The position numbers were made by a program, and so were the translations under genes. The notes under the pieces were generated by a model. It saw nothing but the letters and a program-made list of their open reading frames with translations. It had not been told where the DNA came from and made no database searches. From positions 1-7,358 of the forward strand of contig CACZRA010000139.1 of NCBI GenBank assembly GCA_902783395.1: a stretch of 7,358 nt of DNA. Direction: 5' to 3'. This document shows, piece by piece, positions 1 to 6,387 of the stretch. The DNA is from an uncultured Lachnospiraceae bacterium. Its GTDB lineage: Bacteria > Bacillota > Clostridia > Lachnospirales > Lachnospiraceae. Numbering within the stretch: the stretch's first letter is position 1; every line of letters begins with the position of its first letter.

Positions 1-154
1 AAAGGGCATATTTTGCACTTGCCGCGGGTCGCATGACAGCCAGTGGCTGTCAGCTTTGCGACGACCGAAGCGAAGCGTAGACCTACGACTCGATAAAGTT
101 GACTTGCCGGCGAGCCGCCCATCGGCTCTAGCCGATTCTGCATGGCATGATCGG
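1..154. repeat. Structured intergenic element, likely one end of a dispersed repeat
   Basis: This stretch is richer in G+C than the genes beside it and changes abruptly to A/T-rich DNA at about 155. It carries three inverted repeats in a row. They are a long bulged hairpin at 28-62, an imperfect one at 71-92 (CGA..CGTAG, AC loop, CTACG..TCG) and ATCGGCT/AGCCGAT at 121-127 and 130-136. A direct GCATG GCATG repeat lies at 140-149. On the minus strand a frame is open from an ATG at 143 to the left edge (47 codons), but it has no ribosome binding site. From memory only, its translation resembles short hypothetical proteins scattered in Lachnospiraceae genomes, which would fit a dispersed intergenic repeat. 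Alternatives are a structured RNA or the tail of an upstream gene. The left boundary is outside the window. Confidence 0.45.
28..62. other. Long bulged inverted repeat (hairpin)
   Basis: GTCGCA (28-33) plus TGACAGCC (34-41) can pair with GGCTGTCA (45-52) and TGCGAC (57-62). This gives a 14-bp stem with a three-base loop (AGT) and one four-base bulge (GCTT, 53-56). Every paired position is a perfect Watson-Crick match. No T-tract follows on the + strand and no long one on the minus strand, so it does not look like an ordinary intrinsic terminator. It is the strongest secondary structure in the left-edge element. Confidence 0.7.
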
Positions 155-171
155 TATAATAGCTGTATAAT
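155..171 (+). promoter_or_regulatory. Putative promoter -10 region for the FAD-dependent gene (two TATAAT boxes)
   Basis: Two perfect TATAAT hexamers lie at 155-160 and 166-171, directly after the inverted-repeat element. Neither has a good TTGACA-like sequence 17 bases upstream (CCGATT at 132-137 and TGGCAT at 143-148 are poor matches). If the second box is used, transcription would begin near 178. That leaves about 30 bases of leader before the ATG at 207 and would exclude the ATG at 174 as the start. The call rests on the -10 matches and position only. Confidence 0.45.
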
Positions 172-206
172 GTATGGAAGTTTTTCAGAAAGGGAATAAT
201 ATATTT

Positions 207-1583
207 ATGAAAGAAAAATATGACGTGATAATAGTTGGCGGCGGAGCAGGAGGGATATTTGCAGCTTATGAATTTGTAAAGCTGAAGACCGGGCTGTCGA
301 TAGGTCTCATTGAAAAAGGAAAGCCTCTGGATAAGAGAACATGTCCCATAGACGGTGATAAAGTCAGATCCTGCATTCACTGCAAAAGCTGCTCCATCAT
401 GGAGGGGATAGGCGGAGCGGGAGCCTTTTCGGATGGGAAATACAATATAACCAATAACTTCGGCGGAGACATGGCAAGATATGTCGGAGATAAAAAGGCC
501 ATAGAGCTCATGAACTATGTGGATGAGATAAATATGTCCATGGGGGGAGAGGGCTCGAAAAGATACAATACCGTTGATTCGCAGATAAAAAGGGAGGCTC
601 TCCAGTATGATCTGCATCTGCTTGATGCGGAAGTAAGGCATCTCGGCACAGATAAAAACTATGTGATCCTGTCGAACATTGTTAAGGAGATCAGGGATCA
701 TATAGACATTTTGACAGATACTGCTGTTGATGATATCAGGCAGAATAAGGACGGCAGCTGGGAGGTTATAACGGAGAACGGTTCGACGGCTGCCAGATAC
801 CTGATACTTGCAACCGGACGCAGCGGTTCGGCATGGACATCCAGAGTATGCGAAAAACTCGGTATCACGGCAAAGAACAACAGAGTTGATATCGGTATTA
901 GATTTGAGTGTCCTTCTTTTATCTGGGACCGGATCACGGATCAGGTATATGAAAGCAAGATAATGTACAGGAGCGGAGTGACAGGCTGCACCTGCAGGAC
1001 ATTCTGCATGAATCCGAAGGGGGCCGTGGTTACAGAGAATACAAACGGGGTTATGACCGTCAACGGCCACAGCTATGAAGATCCGTCAAAGCATACCGAG
1101 AATACCAACTTTGCACTGCTCGTAACACATCATTTCACCGAGCCCTTTAAGGACAGCAATGCATACGGTGAATATATCGCGAGACTGACAAATATGCTTG
1201 CCGGAGGAGTGATGGTCCAGCGGTTTGGAGATCTCGTCGCGAATAAGAGAACTAATTCCAAGAGGCTTTCGGAATCGTTTGTCAGACCGACACTTTCCGC
1301 AGAGCCCGGGAATCTTGCGCTTGCGCTCCCCAAGCTTACCCTTGATACGATAATAGAAATGATCTATGCATTGAACAAGCTTGTTCCGGGGACGGCTAAC
1401 TATGATAATCTGCTGTATGGGACAGAGGTAAAGTTCTATAACTCGTGTATAGATGTAAACGGGACATTCGAGACAAAATATAAGGGATTGTTTGTAATAG
1501 GCGATGCTTCCGGAACGACCCATTCGCTGAGCCAGGCATCGTCCGAAGGAGTCTTTGTCGCAAGGCATATCACCGGAGAATAA
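207..1583 (+). CDS. NAD(P)/FAD-dependent oxidoreductase of the uncharacterised COG2509 type
   Basis: This predicted flavoprotein has 458 residues. An N-terminal Rossmann FAD-binding motif, VGGGAGG, lies at residues 10-16, and a C-terminal FAD-contact segment, GLFVIGDASG, comes just before the end. Between them are a cluster of four cysteines (C46, C56, C59, C62; CX9CX2CX2C) and then IGGAGAFSDGK, a combination I associate with the 'uncharacterised FAD-dependent dehydrogenase' family COG2509. An LATGRSG segment marks the middle of the FAD domain. The substrate and physiological role are unknown. No signal peptide or membrane segment is evident, so it should be cytoplasmic. I chose ATG 207 because AAAGGG (189-194) lies upstream, although the 12-base spacing is long. 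The in-frame ATG at 174 would add 11 residues but lacks a ribosome binding site and sits against the -10 box. The gene appears to be a single transcription unit unrelated to groESL. The family is fairly sure; the function is not. Confidence 0.85.
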   Translation: MKEKYDVIIVGGGAGGIFAAYEFVKLKTGLSIGLIEKGKPLDKRTCPIDGDKVRSCIHCKSCSIMEGIGGAGAFSDGKYNITNNFGGDMARYVGDKKAIELMNYVDEINMSMGGEGSKRYNTVDSQIKREALQYDLHLLDAEVRHLGTDKNYVILSNIVKEIRDHIDILTDTAVDDIRQNKDGSWEVITENGSTAARYLILATGRSGSAWTSRVCEKLGITAKNNRVDIGIRFECPSFIWDRITDQVYESKIMYRSGVTGCTCRTFCMNPKGAVVTENTNGVMTVNGHSYEDPSKHTENTNFALLVTHHFTEPFKDSNAYGEYIARLTNMLAGGVMVQRFGDLVANKRTNSKRLSESFVRPTLSAEPGNLALALPKLTLDTIIEMIYALNKLVPGTANYDNLLYGTEVKFYNSCIDVNGTFETKYKGLFVIGDASGTTHSLSQASSEGVFVARHITGE

Positions 1584-1635
1584 TAACCGTATGTGAAATA
1601 CATGAGCGGTAATCTAAAAAATGACACAAACAGGG

Positions 1636-1664
1636 TTGACATGACGGTATCTGAGAGTTATTAT
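1636..1664 (+). promoter_or_regulatory. Sigma-A-type promoter of groESL
   Basis: A perfect TTGACA -35 box at 1636-1641 is followed, after exactly 17 bases, by TATTAT at 1659-1664 (five of six matches to the -10 consensus). The predicted start of transcription is near 1671. This places the CIRCE operator at the very beginning of the transcript, the usual arrangement in Firmicutes. TATACT at 1662-1667 is an alternative -10, but its 20-base spacing is poor. Confidence 0.8.
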
Positions 1665-1675
1665 ACTTGTTGCGG

Positions 1676-1702
1676 TTAGCACTCGTGACGATTGAGTGCT
1701 AA
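1676..1702 (+). promoter_or_regulatory. CIRCE operator (HrcA binding site)
   Basis: TTAGCACTC (1676-1684) and GAGTGCTAA (1694-1702) are perfect inverted repeats separated by nine bases (GTGACGATT). This is the exact consensus form of CIRCE, the operator of the heat-shock repressor HrcA. HrcA activity depends on GroEL/GroES, so unfolded protein that occupies GroEL relieves repression. The site lies between the promoter and the groES ribosome binding site. hrcA itself is not in the window. Confidence 0.97.
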
Positions 1703-1751
1703 CAAAAAACAGAGGGGATATTTTTAATTTAATATAAGGAGGCGAATCAAT

Positions 1752-2042
1752 ATGAAACTTAAGCCATTAGGTGATCGTGTAGTGCTCAAGCCTATCGAGG
1801 CTGAGGAGATGACAGCGTCAGGTATCGTAATACCCGGCAAGGAAAAGGAAAAGCCGCAGCAGGCGGAGATCCTCGAAGTAGGTCCGGGAGGAATGATAGA
1901 CGGTAAGGAAGTACAGATGACCGTCAAGAAAGGTCAGAAGGTTATTTACAGTAAGTACTCAGGCACGGAAGTAGAGCTTAAGAAGGATGACAAGGTCATC
2001 ATAGTGCGTCAGAGTGATATTCTTGCAGTTATAGAAAAGTAA
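1752..2042 (+). CDS. groES: Co-chaperonin GroES (Hsp10)
   Basis: The product is the 96-residue co-chaperonin that caps the GroEL ring as a heptamer and encloses substrate protein for ATP-driven folding in the cytoplasm. It opens with the family signature MKLKPLGDRVVLKP. The mobile loop follows, with the GroEL-binding hydrophobic tripeptide IVI at residues 25-27 (SGIVIP). The roof-loop segment GPGG comes next, and the C-terminal strand is DKVIIVRQSDILAVIE. The length is normal for the family. A strong ribosome binding site, AAGGAGG (1736-1742), sits nine bases before the ATG. The gene is first in a two-gene operon behind a CIRCE operator, so it should be repressed by HrcA and induced by heat or unfolded protein. 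Nothing unusual is seen. Confidence 0.98.
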   Translation: MKLKPLGDRVVLKPIEAEEMTASGIVIPGKEKEKPQQAEILEVGPGGMIDGKEVQMTVKKGQKVIYSKYSGTEVELKKDDKVIIVRQSDILAVIEK

Positions 2043-2060
2043 TTTCGGAGGTGAGATAAA

Positions 2061-3683
2061 ATGGCAAAAGAGATAAAATACGGCGCTGATGCACGTACGG
2101 CGCTTGCGAGCGGAGTAGACCAGCTTGCTAATACTGTCAGGGTGACATTAGGCCCCAAGGGCAGGAATGTTGTGCTTGATAAGAGCTATGGTACTCCTAC
2201 GATCACGAATGATGGCGTGACTATCGCCAAGGAGATCGAACTCGAAGACGGATTTGAGAACATGGGTGCCCAGCTTGTCAAGGAAGTCGCAACAAAGACA
2301 AACGATGTTGCAGGTGACGGAACAACGACCGCTACCGTGCTTGCGCAGGCAATGATCCATGAGGGTATGAGAAACCTTGAGGCGGGCGCAAATCCCATTA
2401 TCCTGAGGAATGGCATGAAGAAGGCTACGGAAGCTGCCGTTGAGGCTATAAAGAAGATGTCCTCAAAGGTGTCCTCAAATGACCATATTGCCAAGGTTGC
2501 CGCTATCTCGGCAAGCAATGAGGATGTCGGAAAAATGGTTGCAGAGGCCATGGATAAAGTATCGAAGGACGGCGTCATCACGATCGAGGAATCGAAGACC
2601 ATGCAGACCGAGCTGGAGGTCGTAGAGGGAATGGAATTCGACCGCGGCTATGTATCGGCATATATGTGTACTGACATGGACAAGATGGAGGCCAATCTTG
2701 AGAATCCCTACATCCTTATCCATGATAAGAAGATCTCGAATGTACAGGATATACTGCCTCTTCTGGAGCAGATCGTGAAGACGAATTCATCCCTGCTCAT
2801 AATCGCAGAGGACGTAGAGGGTGAGGCACTTACCACTCTTATAGTCAATAAGCTTCGCGGCACATTTAATGTGGTAGCTGTAAAGGCTCCGGGATACGGT
2901 GACAGAAGAAAAGAGATGCTTGAGGATATAGCGAAGCTTACCGGCGGACAGGTAATATCCGCAGAGCTCGGATACGAACTCAAGGACGCTACCATGGATA
3001 TGCTCGGAAAGGCAAAGAGCGTAAAGATCAAGAAGGAATCGACCGTGATCGTTGACGGCGCAGGTAAAAAGAAAGACATAGACGCAAGGATCAATCAGAT
3101 CAAGGCTCAGCTTGAGACCACGACTTCTTCATTCGATAAGGAAAAGCTTCAGGAGAGGCTTGCGAAGCTTTCAGGCGGCGTGGCGGTGATCCGTGTCGGT
3201 GCAGCTACGGAGACTGAGATGAAGGAAGCAAAGTACAGAATGGAGGATGCTCTTGCAGCTACAAAGGCAGCTGTTGAAGAGGGTATCATAGCAGGAGGCG
3301 GAAGCGCTTACATTCATGCCCAGAAGGCAGTCAAGAAGGTGGCCGACGGTCTTGAGGGAGATGAGAAGACAGGTGCCAACGCAGTGCTCAAGGCACTTGA
3401 ATCCCCTCTGTATTTCATAGCGGAGAACGCCGGACTTGAAGGCTCGGTTATAGTAAATAAGGTTAAAGAATCCAAGGCAGGTATCGGATTCAATGCATTG
3501 ACCGGTGAATATGTGGACATGGTAAAGGCCGGTATCCTTGATCCTACAAAGGTTACGAGAACCGCTCTTCAGAACGCGACATCTGTAGCATCTACGTTCC
3601 TTACAACGGAATCCGTAGTATCTACGAAAAAAGAGCCCCAGCCCCCTATGCCTGCAGGCAACCCCGGGATGGGAATGATGTGA
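2061..3683 (+). CDS. groEL: Chaperonin GroEL (Hsp60)
   Basis: This is the 540-residue chaperonin subunit, which forms a double heptameric ring that folds proteins with ATP and GroES. The equatorial ATP site is intact: LGPKGRNVVLDKSYG near residues 30-44, DGVTIAKEI near 51-59, and GDGTTTA at 85-91 with D86 matching E. coli D87. The catalytic Asp in YRMEDALAATKAAVEEG is D396, matching E. coli D398, and GIIAGGGSA follows. The apical domain spans roughly 190-375. The tail is Met/Gly/Pro-rich (PMPAGNPGMGMM), a variant of the usual flexible GGM tail. The length is normal. The ribosome binding site GGAGGTGA (2047-2054) precedes the ATG, 18 bases after groES. The operon ends at a strong terminator directly downstream. 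Regulation is with groES through CIRCE/HrcA. Confidence 0.98.
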   Translation: MAKEIKYGADARTALASGVDQLANTVRVTLGPKGRNVVLDKSYGTPTITNDGVTIAKEIELEDGFENMGAQLVKEVATKTNDVAGDGTTTATVLAQAMIHEGMRNLEAGANPIILRNGMKKATEAAVEAIKKMSSKVSSNDHIAKVAAISASNEDVGKMVAEAMDKVSKDGVITIEESKTMQTELEVVEGMEFDRGYVSAYMCTDMDKMEANLENPYILIHDKKISNVQDILPLLEQIVKTNSSLLIIAEDVEGEALTTLIVNKLRGTFNVVAVKAPGYGDRRKEMLEDIAKLTGGQVISAELGYELKDATMDMLGKAKSVKIKKESTVIVDGAGKKKDIDARINQIKAQLETTTSSFDKEKLQERLAKLSGGVAVIRVGAATETEMKEAKYRMEDALAATKAAVEEGIIAGGGSAYIHAQKAVKKVADGLEGDEKTGANAVLKALESPLYFIAENAGLEGSVIVNKVKESKAGIGFNALTGEYVDMVKAGILDPTKVTRTALQNATSVASTFLTTESVVSTKKEPQPPMPAGNPGMGMM

Positions 3684-3705
3684 CCGCATAAAACAGAATG
3701 ATCTG

Positions 3706-3746
3706 AAAAGGGACTCCCCGCTCCTGGGCGGGGGAGTCCCTTTTTT
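3706..3746 (+). terminator. Intrinsic terminator of the groESL operon
   Basis: AAAAGGGACTCCCC (3706-3719) pairs with GGGGAGTCCCTTTT (3731-3744). The top of the stem can extend through GC/GC with a single bulged G. A run of six T follows the GGGACTCCCC arm (3741-3746). The G+C-rich stem and U-tract lie 23 bases after the groEL stop, which makes this a clear Rho-independent terminator. The A-tract on the left side could also make it work on the minus strand. Confidence 0.95.
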
Positions 3747-3750
3747 ATGC

Positions 3751-3762
3751 GTGTTGCAACAC
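3751..3762. promoter_or_regulatory. Perfect 12-bp palindrome overlapping the pfkA promoter
   Basis: GTGTTGCAACAC reads identically on both strands and covers the likely -35 box (TTGCAA, 3754-3759) of the pfkA promoter. A palindrome in this position could be the operator of a dimeric repressor, but I cannot match it to a known regulator. Chance occurrence is possible for a 12-base site. Confidence 0.35.
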
Positions 3763-3782
3763 TTTTAGCTTTGATATAAAAT
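3754..3782 (+). promoter_or_regulatory. Putative promoter of the pfkA cluster
   Basis: TTGCAA (3754-3759) is followed after 17 bases by TAAAAT (3777-3782), a five-of-six match to the -10 consensus. An overlapping TATAAA at 3775-3780 has only 15-base spacing. It lies directly after the groEL terminator and about 40 bases before the pfkA start, the only place in the 139-base gap where a new transcription unit could begin. Confidence 0.55.
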
Positions 3783-3822
3783 AAAAAAAGTATTGCTATT
3801 GCACATGCAGGAGGCTTGAGAT

Positions 3823-4803
3823 ATGCCAAAGACAAAAGGAATAAAAAAGATAGCGGTCCTCACATCGGGCGGTGATTCACCGGGAATGAATGCCGCGATA
3901 AGGGCGGTGACAAGAAAAGCCATATACAACGGCCTTGAAATAGTCGGCATACAAAGGGGGTATCAGGGTCTTCTGGAAGAGGATTTTCTCGAATTCGGTC
4001 CCAGATCCGTCTCCGATACCATCCAACGGGGCGGGACCATTCTCCGTACGGCAAGGTCCGAAGAGTTTAAGACCGAGGCGGGAAAGAAAAAAGGAGCCGA
4101 CATCTGCAGAAAGCACGGAATAGATGCGGTAGTCGTCATAGGAGGGGACGGTTCCTACAGAGGAGCTCTTGCTCTTTCACATGAGGGGATAGCGGTTATG
4201 GGGCTTCCGGGTACGATCGACCTCGACATAGCATGCACCGATTATACGATTGGCTTTGATACGGCGGTAAATACAGCTCTTGAGGCAATAGACAAGATAA
4301 GGGATACTTCTTCTTCGCACGAGAGATGTTCGATAGTTGAAGTTATGGGAAGAAATGCCGGATATATCGCGCTTTGGTGCGGAGTTGCTTCCGGAGCCGA
4401 GGATATACTTCTTCCCGAAAAGTATGGCTATGATGAACAGGAGATAATAAATCATATCATTGAAAGCCGCAAAATAGGCAAAACACATCATCTGATAATC
4501 AATGCCGAAGGAATAGGGCATTCCACCTCAATGGCAAGACGGATAGAGGCAGCGACCGGTATGGAGACAAGAGCCACGATCCTGGGTTATATGCAAAGAG
4601 GCGGTGCCCCTACCTGTAAGGACAGGTATTATGCCTCCATCATGGGAGCTATGGCTGTGGATCTTCTTGCGGAGGGCAAGGCGGACAGGGTGATAGGCCA
4701 TCATAACGGAGAGTTTATGGATTTTGATATCGATGAGGCTCTTGCAATGGAGAAACAGATACCGGAATATCAGTATGAGATAGCTAAGGCATTGTCAATC
4801 TGA
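3823..4803 (+). CDS. pfkA: ATP-dependent 6-phosphofructokinase
   Basis: The 326-residue enzyme phosphorylates fructose 6-phosphate to fructose 1,6-bisphosphate, the committing step of glycolysis; bacterial PfkA is normally a cytoplasmic tetramer. The ATP site is present: LTSGGDSPGMN near residues 13-23 and GGDGS at 107-111, where Gly110 predicts ATP rather than pyrophosphate as donor. Substrate-site residues include RDTSSSHER (R168), EVMGR at 173-177, the Glu of NAEG, and ETR with R250 and R259. Two positions are odd. The catalytic motif, normally TIDND, reads TIDLD at 131-135 (the Asp pair is kept; Asn is replaced by Leu134). The His that contacts the sugar phosphate (E. coli H249) is Tyr256. 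The length is normal. AGGAGG (3809-3814) lies eight bases before the ATG. The gene is the first in its cluster; its stop overlaps the next start by one base. The family is certain; full activity is inferred. Confidence 0.95.
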   Translation: MPKTKGIKKIAVLTSGGDSPGMNAAIRAVTRKAIYNGLEIVGIQRGYQGLLEEDFLEFGPRSVSDTIQRGGTILRTARSEEFKTEAGKKKGADICRKHGIDAVVVIGGDGSYRGALALSHEGIAVMGLPGTIDLDIACTDYTIGFDTAVNTALEAIDKIRDTSSSHERCSIVEVMGRNAGYIALWCGVASGAEDILLPEKYGYDEQEIINHIIESRKIGKTHHLIINAEGIGHSTSMARRIEAATGMETRATILGYMQRGGAPTCKDRYYASIMGAMAVDLLAEGKADRVIGHHNGEFMDFDIDEALAMEKQIPEYQYEIAKALSI

Positions 4804-5540
4804 TGGCGGCTGCTCCCGGGGTAAAAAAGATAAGAGAAGTCCGGGCTTTGTGTGAGCGGCCATCCGCAAGGCGCAAGACCGGGCTTTTTGCGGTGGAGGG
4901 AGAGAGAATATATGCGGAGATACCGCCGGAGGATATAGAAGCCGTTTATATGTCCGAAGGCTACATGAGATCCCATCCCGGAGAACGCTGCGATTATGTA
5001 CTGAAGGATGGTGACTTTGTAAAGCTTGCCGATACCAAACATCCTCAGGGAGTTCTTGCGGTGGTAAGACAGAAGAAATATGTTCTTGAGGATGTTCCCG
5101 CAGGTGGATTATATATCATACTGGAGACAATACAGGATCCCGGAAATCTCGGGACCATTATCCGGACTGCCGAGGCGGCAGGTGCAACTGCTGTTGTAAT
5201 GAACAGGGGCTGTGCTGACATTTATTCTCCGAAGGTAGTTCGTTCCACCATGGGATCGGTATTCAGGGTTCCGTTTATATATACGGATGATCTCGGGGAA
5301 GCAGTCAGAAAGATAAAAGGACTGGGGATCACGGTATATGGGGCTGCCCTGTCGGGGGAAAGCATCTCCGGGATAAAACTCGACAAACGGAGAGCTTTTA
5401 TTATCGGTAATGAAGCGTGCGGGATAACCGATGAAACGCTGGAGCTTGCCGATATGACGATAAGGATACCGATGGCCGGCAGGGTTGAATCTCTTAATGC
5501 GGCAGTATCCGCAGCTATACTTATGTATCTGGATACATAA
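4803..5540 (+). CDS. SpoU/TrmH-family RNA 2'-O-ribose methyltransferase
   Basis: This 245-residue SPOUT-fold methyltransferase is predicted to transfer a methyl group from S-adenosylmethionine to a ribose 2'-OH in rRNA or tRNA. Residues 1 to about 95 form the N-terminal substrate-binding domain typical of the RlmB/TsnR group, with FAVEGERIY near 29-37. The catalytic domain has all three SpoU motifs: LETIQDPGNLGTIIRTAEAAG near 108-127 (N115 and the conserved Arg121), FIIGNEACGI at 199-208, and IPMAGRVESLNAAVSAA at 222-238, which builds the knotted cofactor site. The ATG overlaps the pfkA TGA by one base (TGATG), which suggests translational coupling. No separate ribosome binding site is evident. 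The RNA target cannot be read from the sequence, so no symbol is given; RlmB-like 23S rRNA methylation is one possibility. Confidence 0.92.
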   Translation: MAAAPGVKKIREVRALCERPSARRKTGLFAVEGERIYAEIPPEDIEAVYMSEGYMRSHPGERCDYVLKDGDFVKLADTKHPQGVLAVVRQKKYVLEDVPAGGLYIILETIQDPGNLGTIIRTAEAAGATAVVMNRGCADIYSPKVVRSTMGSVFRVPFIYTDDLGEAVRKIKGLGITVYGAALSGESISGIKLDKRRAFIIGNEACGITDETLELADMTIRIPMAGRVESLNAAVSAAILMYLDT

Positions 5541-5552
5541 CAGGAGGAAGAA

Positions 5553-6344
5553 ATGATTGGATTTATCGGACTCGGTAATATGGCTCAGGCAATAATAGGG
5601 GGCATCCTTTCGAGAGGAGTGGCTTCAGAGGGGGATATTATAGGATATGATCCTTCGGCTGCCGCGCGAAATATGGCGGCGGAGAAATACTGCATAGCAA
5701 TGGCCGACAGTAATTCCGGAGTTGTAAGTCAGGCAGATATCGTCATCCTTGCGGTAAAACCGCAGATACTGCAAAGTGTTATAGAGGAGGTAGCGCCGTC
5801 GGCAACGGAAGATGTATTATTTATTTCCATAGCTCCGGGAAAAAGCATGGAATGGATAAAGGGTATATTCGGAAAGGATATTAAGCTCGTAAGATGTATG
5901 CCCAATACACCTGCTCTTGTGGGGGCCGGGATGACAGGGTACTGTGTAAACGTCAATGTGACGGAAGATGAAAAGAAGAAAGCGGTGAGTATCCTCGAAT
6001 CTTTCGGAAAGGCCGAGGAAGTACCGGAGCATCTTATAGCAGCGGTCACGTCAGTATCGGGATCTGCACCTGCTTATGTTTTTATCCTTATCGAAGCTAT
6101 GGCTGATCAGGCTGTGGCAGACGGGATGAGCAGGAGCCAGGCGTATGAATTTGCCGCACAGGCCGTGATGGGATCAGCTAAAATGATGATGGATACCGGG
6201 CGGCATCCGGCAGAATTAAAGGATATGGTATGCTCTCCGGCCGGTACTACAATAGAAGCGGTTAAGGTTCTTGAACGTGAGGGTTTCCGTGCTGCGGTCC
6301 AGGATGCGATGGAAGCCTGTACCGTAAAAGCGGAGCAGCTGTAA
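5553..6344 (+). CDS. proC: Pyrroline-5-carboxylate reductase
   Basis: The 263-residue enzyme catalyses the last step of proline synthesis, the NAD(P)H-dependent reduction of 1-pyrroline-5-carboxylate to L-proline in the cytoplasm. The N-terminal Rossmann motif is IGFIGLGNMAQAIIGG (residues 2-17), followed by AVKPQIL (67-73). RCMPNTPALVGAGM lies at 114-127. The C-terminal helical dimerisation domain carries SVSGSAPAYVF (167-177) and the family signature KDMVCSPAGTTIEAV (223-237). The length is usual for the family. AGGAGG (5542-5547) lies five bases before the ATG, 12 bases after the methyltransferase stop, so co-transcription is likely. proA and proB are not nearby. All expected motifs are intact. 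Confidence 0.97.
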   Translation: MIGFIGLGNMAQAIIGGILSRGVASEGDIIGYDPSAAARNMAAEKYCIAMADSNSGVVSQADIVILAVKPQILQSVIEEVAPSATEDVLFISIAPGKSMEWIKGIFGKDIKLVRCMPNTPALVGAGMTGYCVNVNVTEDEKKKAVSILESFGKAEEVPEHLIAAVTSVSGSAPAYVFILIEAMADQAVADGMSRSQAYEFAAQAVMGSAKMMMDTGRHPAELKDMVCSPAGTTIEAVKVLEREGFRAAVQDAMEACTVKAEQL

Positions 6345-6387
6345 AAATACCTCGCATGTGGATTTGAGATATCAGGGGATTCGGATC

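Noticed and set aside
3..80. Plus-strand frame from the left edge ending at TAG 78-80, possibly the C-terminus of an upstream gene
   Set aside because: About 25 residues with no recognisable motif, overlapping the hairpin. It cannot be supported without sequence to the left.
99..104. TTGACT as a -35 box
   Set aside because: No -10-like sequence lies 16-18 bases downstream; that position falls in the ATCGGCT inverted repeat.
2..196. Plus-strand frame open from the left edge to a TAA at about 196
   Set aside because: It runs straight through the inverted repeats and the -10 boxes, has no visible start, and its translation shows no recognisable domain.
174..206. ATG at 174 as the start of the FAD-dependent protein (11 extra residues)
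   Set aside because: It has no ribosome binding site and lies three bases after a TATAAT box. The added residues are not part of the Rossmann fold, and ATG 207 follows AAAGGG.
1586..1610. Imperfect hairpin after the FAD-dependent gene as its terminator
   Set aside because: ACCG/CGGT and ATGT/ACAT pair only in short, interrupted stems, and no T-tract follows.
1676..1702. CIRCE as an unusual or new operator
   Set aside because: It matches the established consensus perfectly and is in the standard position before groES, so it is listed as a feature and not as a finding.
3171..3689. Long minus-strand frame (172 codons) opposite the 3' half of groEL
   Set aside because: It lies entirely opposite a strongly conserved gene, has no ribosome binding site or known domain, and is best explained as an antisense shadow of codon bias. 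The minus-strand frames opposite the other genes were rejected for the same reason.
6358..6387. GTG at 6358 as the STAS protein start
   Set aside because: No ribosome binding site precedes it, whereas AGGGG lies nine bases before the ATG at 6388. The extra residues do not extend the STAS fold.
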